This document shows positions 1 to 8,825 of a stretch of DNA of 64,000 nucleotides, in pieces. The position numbers and the translations under genes were made by a program. Each line of letters opens with the position of its first letter. The first letter of the stretch is position 1. Under the pieces are notes generated by a model, which saw only the letters and a list, made by a program, of their open reading frames with translations, was not told the DNA's origin and searched no databases. This DNA is from an uncultured Marinicella sp. (GTDB taxonomy: Bacteria > Pseudomonadota > Gammaproteobacteria > Xanthomonadales > Marinicellaceae). The DNA lies in the NCBI GenBank assembly GCA_947502925.1, contig CANNBS010000007.1:1-64000 (forward strand). The letters run 5' to 3'.

Positions 1-72
1 GGTTATAACCCTTAAAACAAGGGACTTCAATGCTTTCCAATCATTATCTAAACTTTTTACCGGACAGTAGTG

Positions 73-258
73 GGCCTGCGCCGGTACGGAATCAGCAAGT
101 GGTAAATTGATTTTCTCTGTGTTCTCTGTGTCTCTGTGGTGATTATTTTTTTGTAGCAAAATTGGTACGTGGTGTTGGTTTAAGTGCTTGCTCAAAGACG
201 CTGGGTACCGGCCTGCGCCGGTACGGATGGTTGAATACAGATGTTGGCCTGCGTCGGA
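73..258. repeat. Three copies of a short GC-rich REP-like unit
   Basis: The unit GGCCTGCGCCGGTACGGA occurs at 73-90 and again, identical, at 210-227. A degenerate copy, GGCCTGCGTCGGA, lies at 246-258. The middle copy is extended into a palindrome, TACCGG-CCTGCG-CCGGTA, at 206-223. The unit resembles the dispersed intergenic palindromes (REP or dRS3-like) of many proteobacteria. It lies downstream of the minus-strand gene that ends at 271 and has no T-tract, so it is not a classical terminator. Confidence 0.6.
115..140 (+). repeat. 26-nt CTCTGTG-type dispersed repeat, single arm
   Basis: A 26-nt sequence built from CTCTGTG and TCTCTGTGGT modules. The exact reverse complement is present at 28223-28248, where it forms one arm of a hairpin. 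From memory, similar CTCTGTG intergenic repeats are scattered through unrelated bacterial genomes. No function is visible. It sits between two copies of the GC-rich unit. Confidence 0.65.
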
Positions 259-270
259 ATGCTGTAGGTG

Positions 271-1023
271 TTATTCTGCAATCTGCCAGATATCGCTTTT
301 GAGTGAATAGTTGAGTTCGTTGGTTAAACGTCGGGTATCGACAATTTTGCCCTGTCCTTCAATGTCGTGGCGGATGTCCGGTGCCGGTAGGTCGATTGAC
401 CGGGCCATTATCGGGTAATAGTCACCTTTCAAAGGGTGTTCGTTGTGACAGGCATTCACCGTGGTGCCGGTTATTTGTTGTTCAATGATATGGCTGAAAA
501 TGCCGATGGCGTCTGTTAAAGGCAATAAATTCACCGGGGCTTTGGGCGAGGGTATGGCTTTGTTGCGAAAAAAGCGGCCCGGATGGCGACCCGGTCCGAT
601 TAAGCCGCCACAGCGTATGATGGTTGTTTTAGGGTGTTGCTGTAGGCATTGTTCAATTTGGTAGAGTGGGTGGTCTGTTTTTATATCAGGACTGTCTTCT
701 GCATGGCTTTGGCCGTTATTGGGATAAACCGAGCTTGATGAGGTGAATAGAACAGGTAAGTCTGGGTGGTTTTTGAGTTGGTTCACTAACTGCCGGTGGG
801 CGCTGAGGTCTTTACTGGTGGTGGCGATAATCAGACAATCGATGTCTGTCAGTAACGATAAGTCATGGCCCAGCGAATACAGCACCGCATGAAAGCCGAC
901 TGCTTTGAGCTGTTTTTGTTTATCCGGACTTCGGGTGGTGAGTGTGATTCGATACTGGGACTGCCAGGCATTGGCCAAAGCCTGCGCCAACCAGCCACTG
1001 CCGATAATACCAATGTGCTTCAT
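271..1023 (-). CDS. NAD(P)-binding SDR / epimerase-like protein (YeeZ type)
   Basis: A 250-residue protein that begins with a Rossmann dinucleotide-binding turn (GIIGSGWLA, residues 5-13). An SSSSVYP segment near residue 97 matches the Ser/Tyr region of the extended SDR (NAD-dependent epimerase) fold. The later GGLIGPGR motif also fits this family. Substrate and reaction cannot be told from the sequence; E. coli YeeZ-like proteins are the nearest type I recognise. The start codon directly abuts the dcd stop codon, so the gene is probably co-transcribed with dcd, mrp and pgi. Intergenic repeats follow it. Confidence 0.75.
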   Translation of the reverse strand: MKHIGIIGSGWLAQALANAWQSQYRITLTTRSPDKQKQLKAVGFHAVLYSLGHDLSLLTDIDCLIIATTSKDLSAHRQLVNQLKNHPDLPVLFTSSSSVYPNNGQSHAEDSPDIKTDHPLYQIEQCLQQHPKTTIIRCGGLIGPGRHPGRFFRNKAIPSPKAPVNLLPLTDAIGIFSHIIEQQITGTTVNACHNEHPLKGDYYPIMARSIDLPAPDIRHDIEGQGKIVDTRRLTNELNYSLKSDIWQIAE

Positions 1024-1593
1024 TTAGGTTTTAGGTAATGTTACACCGCGTTGACCCTGGTATTTACCGGCGCGGTCTTTATAAGAAACATCACAGACTT
1101 CATCAGACTGGAAAAATAAAAACTGCGCCACACCTTCGCCGGCATATATTTTCGCAGGTAAAGGTGTGGTGTTGGAAAACTCTAAGGTCACATGGCCTTC
1201 CCATTCGGGTTCCAGCGGGGTTACATTAACGATGATGCCGCAGCGTGCGTAAGTGGATTTACCCAGGCAGATGGTCAGGATATCACGCGGGATTTTTAAA
1301 TACTCAACGGTGCGCGCCAGACAAAAGGAATTGGGCGGAATAATGCAGACATCGGATTTCACATCGATAAAACTATCGGAATCAAAGTTTTTCGGATCGA
1401 CCACCGCTGAGTTAATGTTGTGGAAGATTTTAAATTCATCGGCACAGCGCACATCATAACCATAACTGGATGTGCCGTAGGAAATGAGGCGTTCGCCTGC
1501 CGTGTTGGTTTTCACCTGATCGGCCTCAAAGGGGCTGATCAGGTCGTGGTCCTCGGCCATGCGGCGAATCCAGTGGTCTGATTTTATGCTCAT
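1024..1593 (-). CDS. dcd: dCTP deaminase
   Basis: Deaminates dCTP to dUTP, which Dut (also in this window) hydrolyses to dUMP for thymidylate synthesis in the cytoplasm. The protein has 189 residues, close to the 188-193 usual for proteobacterial Dcd. Visible family motifs are SYGYDVR near residue 43, [10 protein letters not shown] near residue 110, and [13 protein letters not shown], which carries the expected catalytic Glu. It lies 11 bp after mrp and abuts the SDR gene, so it belongs to the minus-strand pgi-mrp-dcd unit. Confidence 0.96.
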   Translation of the reverse strand: MSIKSDHWIRRMAEDHDLISPFEADQVKTNTAGERLISYGTSSYGYDVRCADEFKIFHNINSAVVDPKNFDSDSFIDVKSDVCIIPPNSFCLARTVEYLKIPRDILTICLGKSTYARCGIIVNVTPLEPEWEGHVTLEFSNTTPLPAKIYAGEGVAQFLFFQSDEVCDVSYKDRAGKYQGQRGVTLPKT

Positions 1594-1604
1594 AGTTTGA
1601 TTGA

Positions 1605-2627
1605 TTACTTCGTGTTTAATTTAAGGCTGAAACCGGATTTAAGCAACAGCGGTTGTTTGGCCAGGTTTTGGGCGGTGCGCAGGGCAATGATTTGCCCCAG
1701 TTCTAAGTGGGCTTTTTTCTTGTCCCAGACGGCCGCGGGTTTACCTGTGTCCATGTTTTCGCGAATGTTAATGTTAAGCGGTACCTGACCGAGTAAATCG
1801 ATGTTAAATTCGTCAGCCATTTTTTCACCGCCGTGCTGACCAAAGACCGGTGTTTCGTGGCCGCAGTTTTCACAGATAAAGGTGCTCATGTTTTCAATGA
1901 CGCCCAGCACCGGAATCTCGACTTTATTAAACATGGCGAGGGCTTTCTGGGCATCCAGTAATGAGATATCCTGCGGGGTGGTGACGATAACAGCGGCGGT
2001 GACCGGGATTTTTTGAATCATGGTCAGCTGGATATCGCCGGTACCCGGTGGTAAATCCATAATCAGGTAATCCAGATCGTGCCAGCGGGTGTCACCGATG
2101 AGTTGCATCAGGGCTTTGGTGACCATGGCACCACGCCAGATGGCGGGGTCTTTTTCATCGAGGATATAGCCCAGCGACATGCTCTGGATACCATCGGCAT
2201 CTATCGGCAGAAAGGATTTATTATCAGGGGTTTCGGGTTTTTGTCGTTGTCCCAGCATTTTTGGAATACTGGGGCCGTAAATATCGGCATCCAGAATACC
2301 GACATTGGCGCCGAGGTTTTGTAAGCCTTTTGCCAGCATGACGCTCATGGTGGATTTACCGACGCCGCCTTTGCCGGACGCCACGGCAATGATATTTTTA
2401 ACGCCTTTAATCGGTTCGATGTCCTTTTTAACCTGGTGGCTGCGGATGCTGGTTTTGGCTTTGATTTTTTTACGGTCTAAAATTTCAGCCAGTTGTTTTT
2501 GGTATTGTTTTTTATAGGGTTTAACCGGGAACCGAAATTCAATGTCTTTCGGGTCATCGGTTAAGGCGACGGATGCACCAAATTCCTGACCACTAACCGG
2601 GTCTTTGTGTTGGGCGATATCAGTCAT
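1605..2627 (-). CDS. apbC: Mrp/ApbC iron-sulfur cluster carrier ATPase
   Basis: A P-loop NTPase of the Mrp/Nbp35 family, which binds and delivers Fe-S clusters in the cytoplasm. The deviant Walker [12 protein letters not shown] is at residues 83-93. [10 protein letters not shown] follows at 111-120, and the cluster-binding CxxC is C252/C255 (ICENCG). At 340 residues it is a little shorter than E. coli Mrp (369). I do not recognise a clear MIP18/DUF59 domain in the first 70 residues, which are basic and divergent. The start overlaps the end of pgi by 8 nt, indicating translational coupling. Confidence 0.93.
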   Translation of the reverse strand: MTDIAQHKDPVSGQEFGASVALTDDPKDIEFRFPVKPYKKQYQKQLAEILDRKKIKAKTSIRSHQVKKDIEPIKGVKNIIAVASGKGGVGKSTMSVMLAKGLQNLGANVGILDADIYGPSIPKMLGQRQKPETPDNKSFLPIDADGIQSMSLGYILDEKDPAIWRGAMVTKALMQLIGDTRWHDLDYLIMDLPPGTGDIQLTMIQKIPVTAAVIVTTPQDISLLDAQKALAMFNKVEIPVLGVIENMSTFICENCGHETPVFGQHGGEKMADEFNIDLLGQVPLNINIRENMDTGKPAAVWDKKKAHLELGQIIALRTAQNLAKQPLLLKSGFSLKLNTK

Positions 2628-4176
2628 GATTGGACTCCTTGGTTGTGGGGTTCACTTGATTAATCAGTGATAGTGTAGATGGGTCCAGATCAAGCTGATT
2701 TAAAGAGTCGTTGCTGACATAGTCCTGAATATCCCTGGCCAGTGTTTTCCCGAGTTCCACGCCGGGCTGGTCAAAACAATTAATGTCCCAGATGACCGAC
2801 TGGGTGTAAATCATGTGTTCGTACATGGCCAGCAGCTCGCCCATGGCTTTGGCATCCATGCGTTTCATCAGTAATGTGGTGCTGGGTTTGTTGCCGGGGC
2901 AACCGGCCATGGAATTGTCTTCTTTTTGGCCTTTCATCAAAGCAGCGCCCTGTGCCAGCATGTTATACAAAAGAAACTGCTGATTGGGGCTGCCATCGAT
3001 GACGCCAATAAAATCCAGTGGCAGGGCATCCAGACCCTGATGAAAAGCCTGAAAAAAGGCGTGCTGAGATAATTGGCCGTGATCGCCGAACACCCAGGGC
3101 GAAGTCGGGTAATCAATCACCCCGCCGCTGTTGTTGTGCATTTTACCGGTACTTTCCATCATCAATTGTTGGAGCCATTGAGGTAGACACCGTAAACGGG
3201 CATCATAAGGTAGGCAGCCATAGGCAGACAGTTCCATGTAATTACGGTACCAAATCGCCAGTAAAGCCATCATCGCCGGCAGATTTTTATCGACAGGCGT
3301 TTGCCGATAATGTTGGTCCATTTGATGGGCGCCTGCCAATAAATCAGTAAAAGCCTGTTTGCCGGCGGCCATGACAATCGGGAAGCCAATGGCTGACCAC
3401 AGTGAAAATCGCCCGCCAATACTGTCATCAAAAGCTAAAATCATGTCATCACTGATCCCGATCTGGCGGGCTTTTTCAGTGTTGGCGGTGATGGCCATTA
3501 AAGATGACTGTCCAGGTTGCGGTTCATAGCCGGGCAGTGTTTTTAATTTTTGTTCAATGGCACGGGCATTCATCAGGGTTTCGACGGTACCAAAACTTTT
3601 TGAACTGATGCAAAACAGACAATGCTCAATATCAATGGTCTGAAACAGCTGATTAATCAGTGAATCATCGACACTGGCGGCAAAGTAAACCGGAATGCGG
3701 CTTTCACTTTGCAGTTCTGTCAGGGCTTCCACAACCAGACGCGGACCTAAATAAGAACCACCAATGCCAATATTGACCCATTGCTTAACGGGTTTGCCAA
3801 AGGCTGTTTTGATGTCACCGTCGGTAATCCGGTCAGTGAGCGAAAACATGGCTTTTAAATTGTTTTGATAATTGCGGTGATTGGGGTCACGCAGTGTGGT
3901 GTGACCGGCAGCGGACTGTTCGGTGCTGTTGACCACTTCGCCGTTAAATAATTTGGTGATGGCCTGCTGAAGCCGGCAACTGTCTGCCAGTTGATGTAAC
4001 AGTGAAATAACGTCCCGGTCTATCCAGTTTTTGGATAAATCTAAATATAAAGATTGTGTTTCTAATGTAAACTGGCGATGTCGCTCGGGATTGTCTGACC
4101 ACAACTTGTGCAAATTTCTGATGTGAGGTGAAGCCGCTGCCTCGGTTAACAGCCGGTTTATCGATGGGTCGCGCAT
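2620..4176 (-). CDS. pgi: Glucose-6-phosphate isomerase
   Basis: Interconverts glucose-6-phosphate and fructose-6-phosphate in glycolysis and gluconeogenesis. It has 518 residues (E. coli Pgi has 549). Family motifs include NIGIGGSYLGP in the substrate-binding sugar isomerase domain, MESTGKMHNN with the expected active-site Glu, and GDHGQLSQHAFFQ with the expected His. It follows a hairpin terminator after folK, so it probably heads its own unit, with mrp, dcd and the SDR gene downstream. The 3' end overlaps mrp by 8 nt. Confidence 0.97.
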   Translation of the reverse strand: MRDPSINRLLTEAAASPHIRNLHKLWSDNPERHRQFTLETQSLYLDLSKNWIDRDVISLLHQLADSCRLQQAITKLFNGEVVNSTEQSAAGHTTLRDPNHRNYQNNLKAMFSLTDRITDGDIKTAFGKPVKQWVNIGIGGSYLGPRLVVEALTELQSESRIPVYFAASVDDSLINQLFQTIDIEHCLFCISSKSFGTVETLMNARAIEQKLKTLPGYEPQPGQSSLMAITANTEKARQIGISDDMILAFDDSIGGRFSLWSAIGFPIVMAAGKQAFTDLLAGAHQMDQHYRQTPVDKNLPAMMALLAIWYRNYMELSAYGCLPYDARLRCLPQWLQQLMMESTGKMHNNSGGVIDYPTSPWVFGDHGQLSQHAFFQAFHQGLDALPLDFIGVIDGSPNQQFLLYNMLAQGAALMKGQKEDNSMAGCPGNKPSTTLLMKRMDAKAMGELLAMYEHMIYTQSVIWDINCFDQPGVELGKTLARDIQDYVSNDSLNQLDLDPSTLSLINQVNPTTKESNHD

Positions 4177-4225
4177 AATCCTGTGGTTGTGGGCATATAG
4201 ATGCAGGCGATTTTAGCAGATGTGC

Positions 4226-4256
4226 AAAAAAAAACCCATCCAAATGTGGATGGGTT
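4226..4256 (-). terminator. Rho-independent terminator after folK
   Basis: On the minus strand AACCCATCC and GGATGGGTT (4233-4241 and 4248-4256) form a 9-bp stem with a 6-nt loop. An uninterrupted run of nine T follows. It lies between the end of folK and the start of pgi, both on the minus strand, and so separates pcnB-folK from the pgi operon. Confidence 0.85.
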
Positions 4257-4425
4257 AAATACGATATTTTACTTTTGTGCCCTGGTTTTGTCTTGGAGTT
4301 TGAAATGAATTACTCTAAAACTAAAACCAATGTTACGCTAAAATTGGCAGTAATGCAACAGTCTTTTTGCTTTTTGTTTAAAAAATACAACAAACCGAGC
4401 TGTTTGTGGCAAAAAAACAACGATT

Positions 4426-4962
4426 TTAGCGTATTTCAGCCGTTATTTTATTGGTTGTGTTGTTCTCAAGCCGATTATTTTGTTGTTTTAAGGGTAAACA
4501 ACAGGTTTTTCTCAGCGTAAATGCTTTTTTTACCGCCAGGGGCAGATGAACCGAATTGATGTCTAATAAAGGCCGCATTACAAAACACCGTTGCGGCATG
4601 AAAGGATGCGGTAATTGTAACTGGGGCCGGTTAAATGGTTTTTGGGCATAATATAAAATATCGATGTCGATACAACGACTGTGCCAGCGCTTGTTAACTG
4701 TGCGACCCATCAGGCGATATTCAATGTGTTTAATTTTTTTCAGCAGTGCCAGTGGTTTTAGGCGGGTGCCGATAAGAATAACGGTGTTAAGAAAATCTGC
4801 CTGATCAGTGACGCCCCATGCTTTAGTGAGATAGCGGGGGGCTGTTTTAATCACGTGGGTGCCGGGCAATCGCTTAAGGTGCCTGCTGGCCATGGTTAAT
4901 TGTCGCTGTGGCGTGTCTTGATTGCTGCCAAGCCCTAAGTAAACCAGATAATCACTGCTCAT
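4426..4962 (-). CDS. folK: 6-hydroxymethyl-dihydropterin pyrophosphokinase (HPPK)
   Basis: Transfers pyrophosphate from ATP to 6-hydroxymethyl-7,8-dihydropterin in folate synthesis. It opens with YLGLGSNQ, the HPPK N-terminal signature. It also carries RWHSRCIDIDILYY near residue 98, which matches the conserved R-x-x-D-x-D-x-L region, followed by LPHPFMPQRCFVMRPL. The 178 residues slightly exceed the usual ~160 because of an Asn-rich C-terminal tail not typical of the family. It overlaps the 3' end of pcnB by 11 nt, the usual pcnB-folK arrangement in gammaproteobacteria. Confidence 0.94.
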   Translation of the reverse strand: MSSDYLVYLGLGSNQDTPQRQLTMASRHLKRLPGTHVIKTAPRYLTKAWGVTDQADFLNTVILIGTRLKPLALLKKIKHIEYRLMGRTVNKRWHSRCIDIDILYYAQKPFNRPQLQLPHPFMPQRCFVMRPLLDINSVHLPLAVKKAFTLRKTCCLPLKQQNNRLENNTTNKITAEIR

Positions 4963-6232
4963 GAACCGATAATTGATAATTAATGCGGCGTTTTTTGCGT
5001 TTGCCGTAGATCAGGCTTTTAATGGCTTCCGGCGGCATGTTTTGTATTTGTGTCCAGAATTCTGCCTGGTTTTTCAACTGAGCATCCACCTCGCTGCGCA
5101 ACAATAAGAAATCATAACCGGCACGAAATCTGGGGTGGTGCAGGGTGGCGTAAACCCCTTTGCCGAACATTTTCTTAAACCGCAGTTGTAAAATCCACAT
5201 TTGTCGGACGCCATTTTGAATGGCTCGCGGTATCATTAAGCTTTTCTGTTGCTGACTGAGTACCTGACTGGCTGCATGGTGCAGGGAGTCATGCGGCGGT
5301 TTGCCCTGATGCCTTAACTTTTCGTATATATCAATACAGGCCGGCCATAAAACACAAGCTGTGAGAAAAACCGGCGTTACTGATAAGCCTTTTTTGAGTC
5401 GCTCATCGGTGTTACTAAAGGCATGCAGTAATAAGCTGTTCCAGCTGGGATTGTTTAAATGACTGACAGCATTGGGAAACAGGATTTTAAATAAATCCAG
5501 ATCGTTAAGCTTTTGATAGGCTTCGGTCATATTGCCACAATGAAACATTTTCACTGTTTCATCAAACAGGCGAGCAATCGGTACCTGGTGTAATAAATGG
5601 CGATGCGCGGTGATTTGGTGGGCCATTTCAGTGGGTAATGTCAGCCCTAATTTAGCTTCAAATCGAATGGCACGTAACATCCGCACAGGATCCTCGGTAA
5701 AACGCTGGTCAGCTTCGCCGATGAGTTTCAGCTCGCCCCGTTCTAGATCATCAACCCCGCCGACAAAATCCAGCACTTCACGTTTATCAATATCATAATA
5801 CAGGGCATTACAGCTAAAATCCCGGCGGATGGCATCCTGTTCAATGGTGCCGTAGACATTATCGCGGATAATGCGGCCTTTTTTTAACACCCGGTCACCA
5901 CTGTCTGAGCCGCGGAAAGTGGCAATTTCATACACCTGGCTGCCCATGTAAATATGCGCCAGACGAAAACGGCGGCCAATCAGACGACACTGACCTTTGA
6001 AAACCTTTTTGACATCTTCAGGCGTGGCGTTAGTGGCAATATCAAAATCCTTCGGATGAAGGCCTAATAACAGGTCGCGAACTGCGCCACCGACCAAATA
6101 AGCCTGATAGCCGGCGCCTGTGAGTTTGCGGATGATTTTCTTGGCGGCCTTATGGATTTCACCGTGCGGTAAATGGTGCTGATCAGAGCGATATATAAGT
6201 GGCTGATGATTTAGCAAGTTGGGTGGTTTCAT
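4952..6232 (-). CDS. pcnB: Poly(A) polymerase I
   Basis: Adds 3' poly(A) tails to RNA, which speeds decay. It belongs to the class II nucleotidyltransferase group shared with tRNA CCA-adding enzymes. The head motif LVGGAVRDLLLG spans residues 46-57 and the catalytic DFD is at 62-64. RRDFSCNALYY and the RMLRAIRFEAKLG helix follow. The C terminus is strongly basic (KRKKRR), as in PcnB proteins. The identity as poly(A) polymerase rather than CCA-adding enzyme rests on this tail, the 426-residue length and folK linkage. It is divergent from fdxA. Confidence 0.93.
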   Translation of the reverse strand: MKPPNLLNHQPLIYRSDQHHLPHGEIHKAAKKIIRKLTGAGYQAYLVGGAVRDLLLGLHPKDFDIATNATPEDVKKVFKGQCRLIGRRFRLAHIYMGSQVYEIATFRGSDSGDRVLKKGRIIRDNVYGTIEQDAIRRDFSCNALYYDIDKREVLDFVGGVDDLERGELKLIGEADQRFTEDPVRMLRAIRFEAKLGLTLPTEMAHQITAHRHLLHQVPIARLFDETVKMFHCGNMTEAYQKLNDLDLFKILFPNAVSHLNNPSWNSLLLHAFSNTDERLKKGLSVTPVFLTACVLWPACIDIYEKLRHQGKPPHDSLHHAASQVLSQQQKSLMIPRAIQNGVRQMWILQLRFKKMFGKGVYATLHHPRFRAGYDFLLLRSEVDAQLKNQAEFWTQIQNMPPEAIKSLIYGKRKKRRINYQLSVHEQ

Positions 6233-6247
6233 GAGTGTGGCTTATAG

Positions 6248-6277
6248 TATAATTGTGTTTTTGATTAAATCAAGGAG
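6248..6277 (+). promoter_or_regulatory. Likely fdxA promoter -10 and ribosome binding site
   Basis: TATAAT lies at 6248-6253 in the short divergent region between pcnB and fdxA. The Shine-Dalgarno AAGGAG is at 6272-6277, 7 nt before the fdxA ATG. No good -35 box is visible, so the promoter call is tentative. The ribosome binding site is clear. Confidence 0.5.
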
Positions 6278-6284
6278 CCATTGA

Positions 6285-6620
6285 ATGACTTTTGTCGTCA
6301 CCGAAGCCTGTATAAAGTGTAAATACACCGACTGTGTTGAGGTTTGTCCGGTGGATTGTTTTCACGAAGGCCCAAACTTTTTAGTGATTGATCCCGAAGA
6401 ATGCATTGACTGTACTTTATGCGAGCCGGAGTGTCCGGTGGATGCCATCTTCCCGGAGGATGATCTACCGGCTGGACAGGAGCAATTTCTTAAAATAAAC
6501 GCAGAATTATCACCCAAATGGCCGGTTATTACTGCCATGATTGATGCCCCTGAAGATGCCGATGAATGGGCGCAGGTCGAGGATAAGATTGATTTATTGG
6601 ATCGCGGTGAGCCAGAATAA
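6285..6620 (+). CDS. fdxA: 7Fe-8S ferredoxin FdxA
   Basis: A small acidic cytoplasmic electron carrier of 111 residues. The cysteine pattern matches Azotobacter ferredoxin I exactly, offset by one residue. C9, C17 and C50 are expected to hold a 3Fe-4S cluster, and C21, C40, C43 and C46 a 4Fe-4S cluster. C12 and C25 would be free. The C-terminal region (PKWPVITAM and the acidic tail) is also typical of the family. The gene is monocistronic and divergent from pcnB, and ends in a hairpin shared with bamC on the other strand. Its redox partner cannot be inferred. Confidence 0.95.
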   Translation: MTFVVTEACIKCKYTDCVEVCPVDCFHEGPNFLVIDPEECIDCTLCEPECPVDAIFPEDDLPAGQEQFLKINAELSPKWPVITAMIDAPEDADEWAQVEDKIDLLDRGEPE

Positions 6621-6622
6621 AC

Positions 6623-6648
6623 CCCTTAAAAATGTTCTTTAAGGGTTT
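6623..6648. terminator. Bidirectional terminator between fdxA and bamC
   Basis: CCCTTAAA (6623-6630) pairs with TTTAAGGG (6638-6645) around a 7-nt loop. Short T-rich stretches lie on both sides. The hairpin lies at the convergent 3' ends of fdxA (stop at 6618-6620) and bamC (stop at 6639-6641) and overlaps the bamC stop codon. Confidence 0.6.
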
Positions 6649-7277
6649 GACTGATCTGTGGCAGTGGCTGCATCGAATAGATGGCTGAATAAATCATCCA
6701 CCACAAAGGCCGAAGGCGCTTTGAAATCCAGTGTTTGTACCCAAATTTGTTGTTTTTGCGGTAACTTTAAACAGGTCAGTACATATTGACCTGATCGGTC
6801 AATGTAACGACTTTCAAAGGTGAACAACTTTTTAAAGAAGCCCTGATCTTCGACGGTTTGATTAATGGGGTCGTCATAATGTAAAGTCACCTGACAGTCG
6901 GCTTCATTGGTCTCAATAATGAACCAGTTCTCACCAAAGTCTCCAGTCATTAATTGCCAGGCATCTTTGTCGTTATAGAGTTCAAGTGTGGGCGTACCAT
7001 CGGCATCTAAAATAACCACATTTTCATCGCTGCTGCGACGTTTGGCGAATGCCATTTCAGGTGGTCTGACGGCATCGATTGACAGCAGTGGCTGGGTGCT
7101 GTTGATGTCGGGTATGGCTAACTGACCGGTGTCGCGCGGTAAATCCAGTCCATCAACTTTTTTCAGGGGTTTACTTTGTTCAGCCTGTAAATAAGCTTCT
7201 TCTTTTACCATGCGGCCACAACTGCTGAGAATCAGTAATAATCCGACCGTCAAAATCACGTATTTTATTATTTTCAT
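6639..7277 (-). CDS. bamC: BamC-like outer-membrane assembly lipoprotein (short form)
   Basis: A 212-residue lipoprotein with signal peptide and lipobox (LSSC, lipidated Cys20). The segment EEAYLQAE...LDLPRDTGQLAIP matches the conserved extended N-terminal region of BamC, which binds BamD in the Bam complex. It lies immediately after dapA and overlaps it by 4 nt, the same dapA-bamC order as in E. coli. E. coli BamC has 344 residues with two helix-grip domains. This protein has room for only one after the N-terminal stretch. The function is inferred from motif and synteny. Confidence 0.8.
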   Translation of the reverse strand: MKIIKYVILTVGLLLILSSCGRMVKEEAYLQAEQSKPLKKVDGLDLPRDTGQLAIPDINSTQPLLSIDAVRPPEMAFAKRRSSDENVVILDADGTPTLELYNDKDAWQLMTGDFGENWFIIETNEADCQVTLHYDDPINQTVEDQGFFKKLFTFESRYIDRSGQYVLTCLKLPQKQQIWVQTLDFKAPSAFVVDDLFSHLFDAATATDQSNP

Positions 7278-8191
7278 AGTTGTGTAAACTCCTGTTCAAT
7301 GGCGCCAATATGTTGTTTTAGTTGTTTTTGCGTTAATGCCATCAGCTGTAAAGGACGGCGGATGCCGGATGATAGCATTTTTGCGGCAGCCATAACAGCT
7401 TTAATGGGGCCTGGATTGGGCTCCTGGCCAAGTAGCTGGTATAAGGATTGCAGCGATTGATCCATTTCAAAAGCCTTATTCACATCGCCCAGCGTCATGG
7501 CGTGGCAAATCTGTTGTAAGGCTTTCGGGCGCACATTGGCGGCCACACTGATCACACCTGCAGCGCCTTTGTGCATGGCCTGACAAAAACTGCCGTCATC
7601 ACCGGATAGTACAGCAAAGGTGTCGATTTTCGCCAGTTCTTCGATGCGTTCCATGTCGGCTTTGGCTTCCTTAATGCCAATTATATTGGGGTGTTTTGCC
7701 AGGGCTTTGGTGGTTTTGCCGTGTAGATCATTACCGGTTCTTGAGGGGACGTTATAGAGTAAAACGGGTATTGGGCTGTCATCAGCAATGGCCCAAAAAT
7801 GATCGTGCAAAGCCTGTTGGGTGAGGCGTAAATAATAGGGTGTTACCACCAGCGACACGTGGACGCCGCAGGCTGCGGCTTGCTTGTTATTGGTCATCAC
7901 CTGTTGCGGCGAGATGGCACCGGTACCGGCCACAACCCGGGTTTGGCTGTTGGCACATCGTTGTACAGCGAGGGTCCAGAGTTGCCGGGTTTCTGTGGCG
8001 CTCAACAAAGCAGATTCACCGGTGGTTCCGGCAATAATCAGTGCCGGGGTTTTTATTTTAATGTGCCAGTCGATTAGGGCCTGGTATTGATCCCAATCAA
8101 TTTCACCTCTCGAATCCATGGGTGTTACCAGAGCCACCATTGCACCGGCTAAATCATGGACGTTTAAAGCTGAATCGTTTTTTTGATCCAT
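7274..8191 (-). CDS. dapA: 4-hydroxy-tetrahydrodipicolinate synthase
   Basis: Condenses pyruvate with aspartate semialdehyde in the lysine and diaminopimelate pathway. It is a class I aldolase TIM barrel. GTTGES is at residues 55-60, the catalytic Tyr is in LLYNVPSRTG (Y146), and the Schiff-base Lys is in IGIKEAK (K174). LSGDD follows near residue 196. At 305 residues it is slightly longer than E. coli DapA (292) because of an N-terminal extension. It heads a dapA-bamC operon. Confidence 0.95.
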   Translation of the reverse strand: MDQKNDSALNVHDLAGAMVALVTPMDSRGEIDWDQYQALIDWHIKIKTPALIIAGTTGESALLSATETRQLWTLAVQRCANSQTRVVAGTGAISPQQVMTNNKQAAACGVHVSLVVTPYYLRLTQQALHDHFWAIADDSPIPVLLYNVPSRTGNDLHGKTTKALAKHPNIIGIKEAKADMERIEELAKIDTFAVLSGDDGSFCQAMHKGAAGVISVAANVRPKALQQICHAMTLGDVNKAFEMDQSLQSLYQLLGQEPNPGPIKAVMAAAKMLSSGIRRPLQLMALTQKQLKQHIGAIEQEFTQL

Positions 8192-8259
8192 AAAAACTTG
8201 TACTTCGTTTTTAAAAGCCCATAATTATAGGGTGTTTTTTAAATAAATTGAATGAATCC

Positions 8260-8733
8260 ATGCTAAAAATTGACGACAAGATAATGCAACATCCCATCCA
8301 TTTAACCCATGAGGCCACCTCATCCTTAAAACAAGCGGTCAAAGACTACCTGTGCGTGTTTTTCTATCCCCGTGCCAATACCCCGGGATGTAGCCGGGAA
8401 AGTCAGGATTTTAGTGCCCATTATGAAGATTTTAAGGCCCTGGATTGTGAGGTGTTGGGTGTATCGGCAGACAGCTTAAAAAAGCAACAGAACTTTAAGG
8501 CCAAATTTGACATGCCCTTTGAACTGGTGGCTGACACCGAAGAAGTGTTGTGCCGGGCCTTTGATGTCATTAAAGAAAAAAATATGTACGGTAAAAAATT
8601 CATGGGCATCGAGCGCAGCACCTTTGTTTTAAACAGTCAGGGCGATGTGGTGTTGTCGTGGCGAAAAGTGAAGGTCAAAGGCCATGTTGAGGAAGTCTTG
8701 CAACAGGTAAAACAGTTGGTTGATGAGAACTAA
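8260..8733 (+). CDS. bcp: Thioredoxin-dependent peroxiredoxin, Bcp/PrxQ type
   Basis: Reduces hydroperoxides in the cytoplasm. The peroxidatic Cys44 is in PRANTPGCSRES, with the family's P-x-x-x-T-P-x-C motif, and DFSAHYEDF follows. The E. coli resolving Cys, five residues after the peroxidatic one, is replaced by Gln. The alternative PrxQ position in the next helix (QQNFKAKF) is Lys, so this looks like a 1-Cys-type Bcp. An upstream in-frame TTG at 8248 could add four residues. I prefer the ATG at 8260. It is divergent from dapA. Confidence 0.9.
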   Translation: MLKIDDKIMQHPIHLTHEATSSLKQAVKDYLCVFFYPRANTPGCSRESQDFSAHYEDFKALDCEVLGVSADSLKKQQNFKAKFDMPFELVADTEEVLCRAFDVIKEKNMYGKKFMGIERSTFVLNSQGDVVLSWRKVKVKGHVEEVLQQVKQLVDEN

Positions 8734-8825
8734 TAATCCCTCGGAAAGCCATTGATTTCCTGTGAAAAGCGAAGCTGATTGGGTATAATCAGCCGCCTAT
8801 TAAAAACAAAGTAACAGGACAAAAA

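Noticed and set aside
73-258. Three GC-rich units as a CRISPR array
   Set aside because: The spacing is irregular (137 and 36 nt) and the third copy is degenerate. No cas gene lies in the window.
4275-4520. Plus-strand open frame of 81 codons across the end of folK
   Set aside because: It overlaps the 3' part of folK antisense, has low-complexity composition, no ribosome binding site and no family resemblance.
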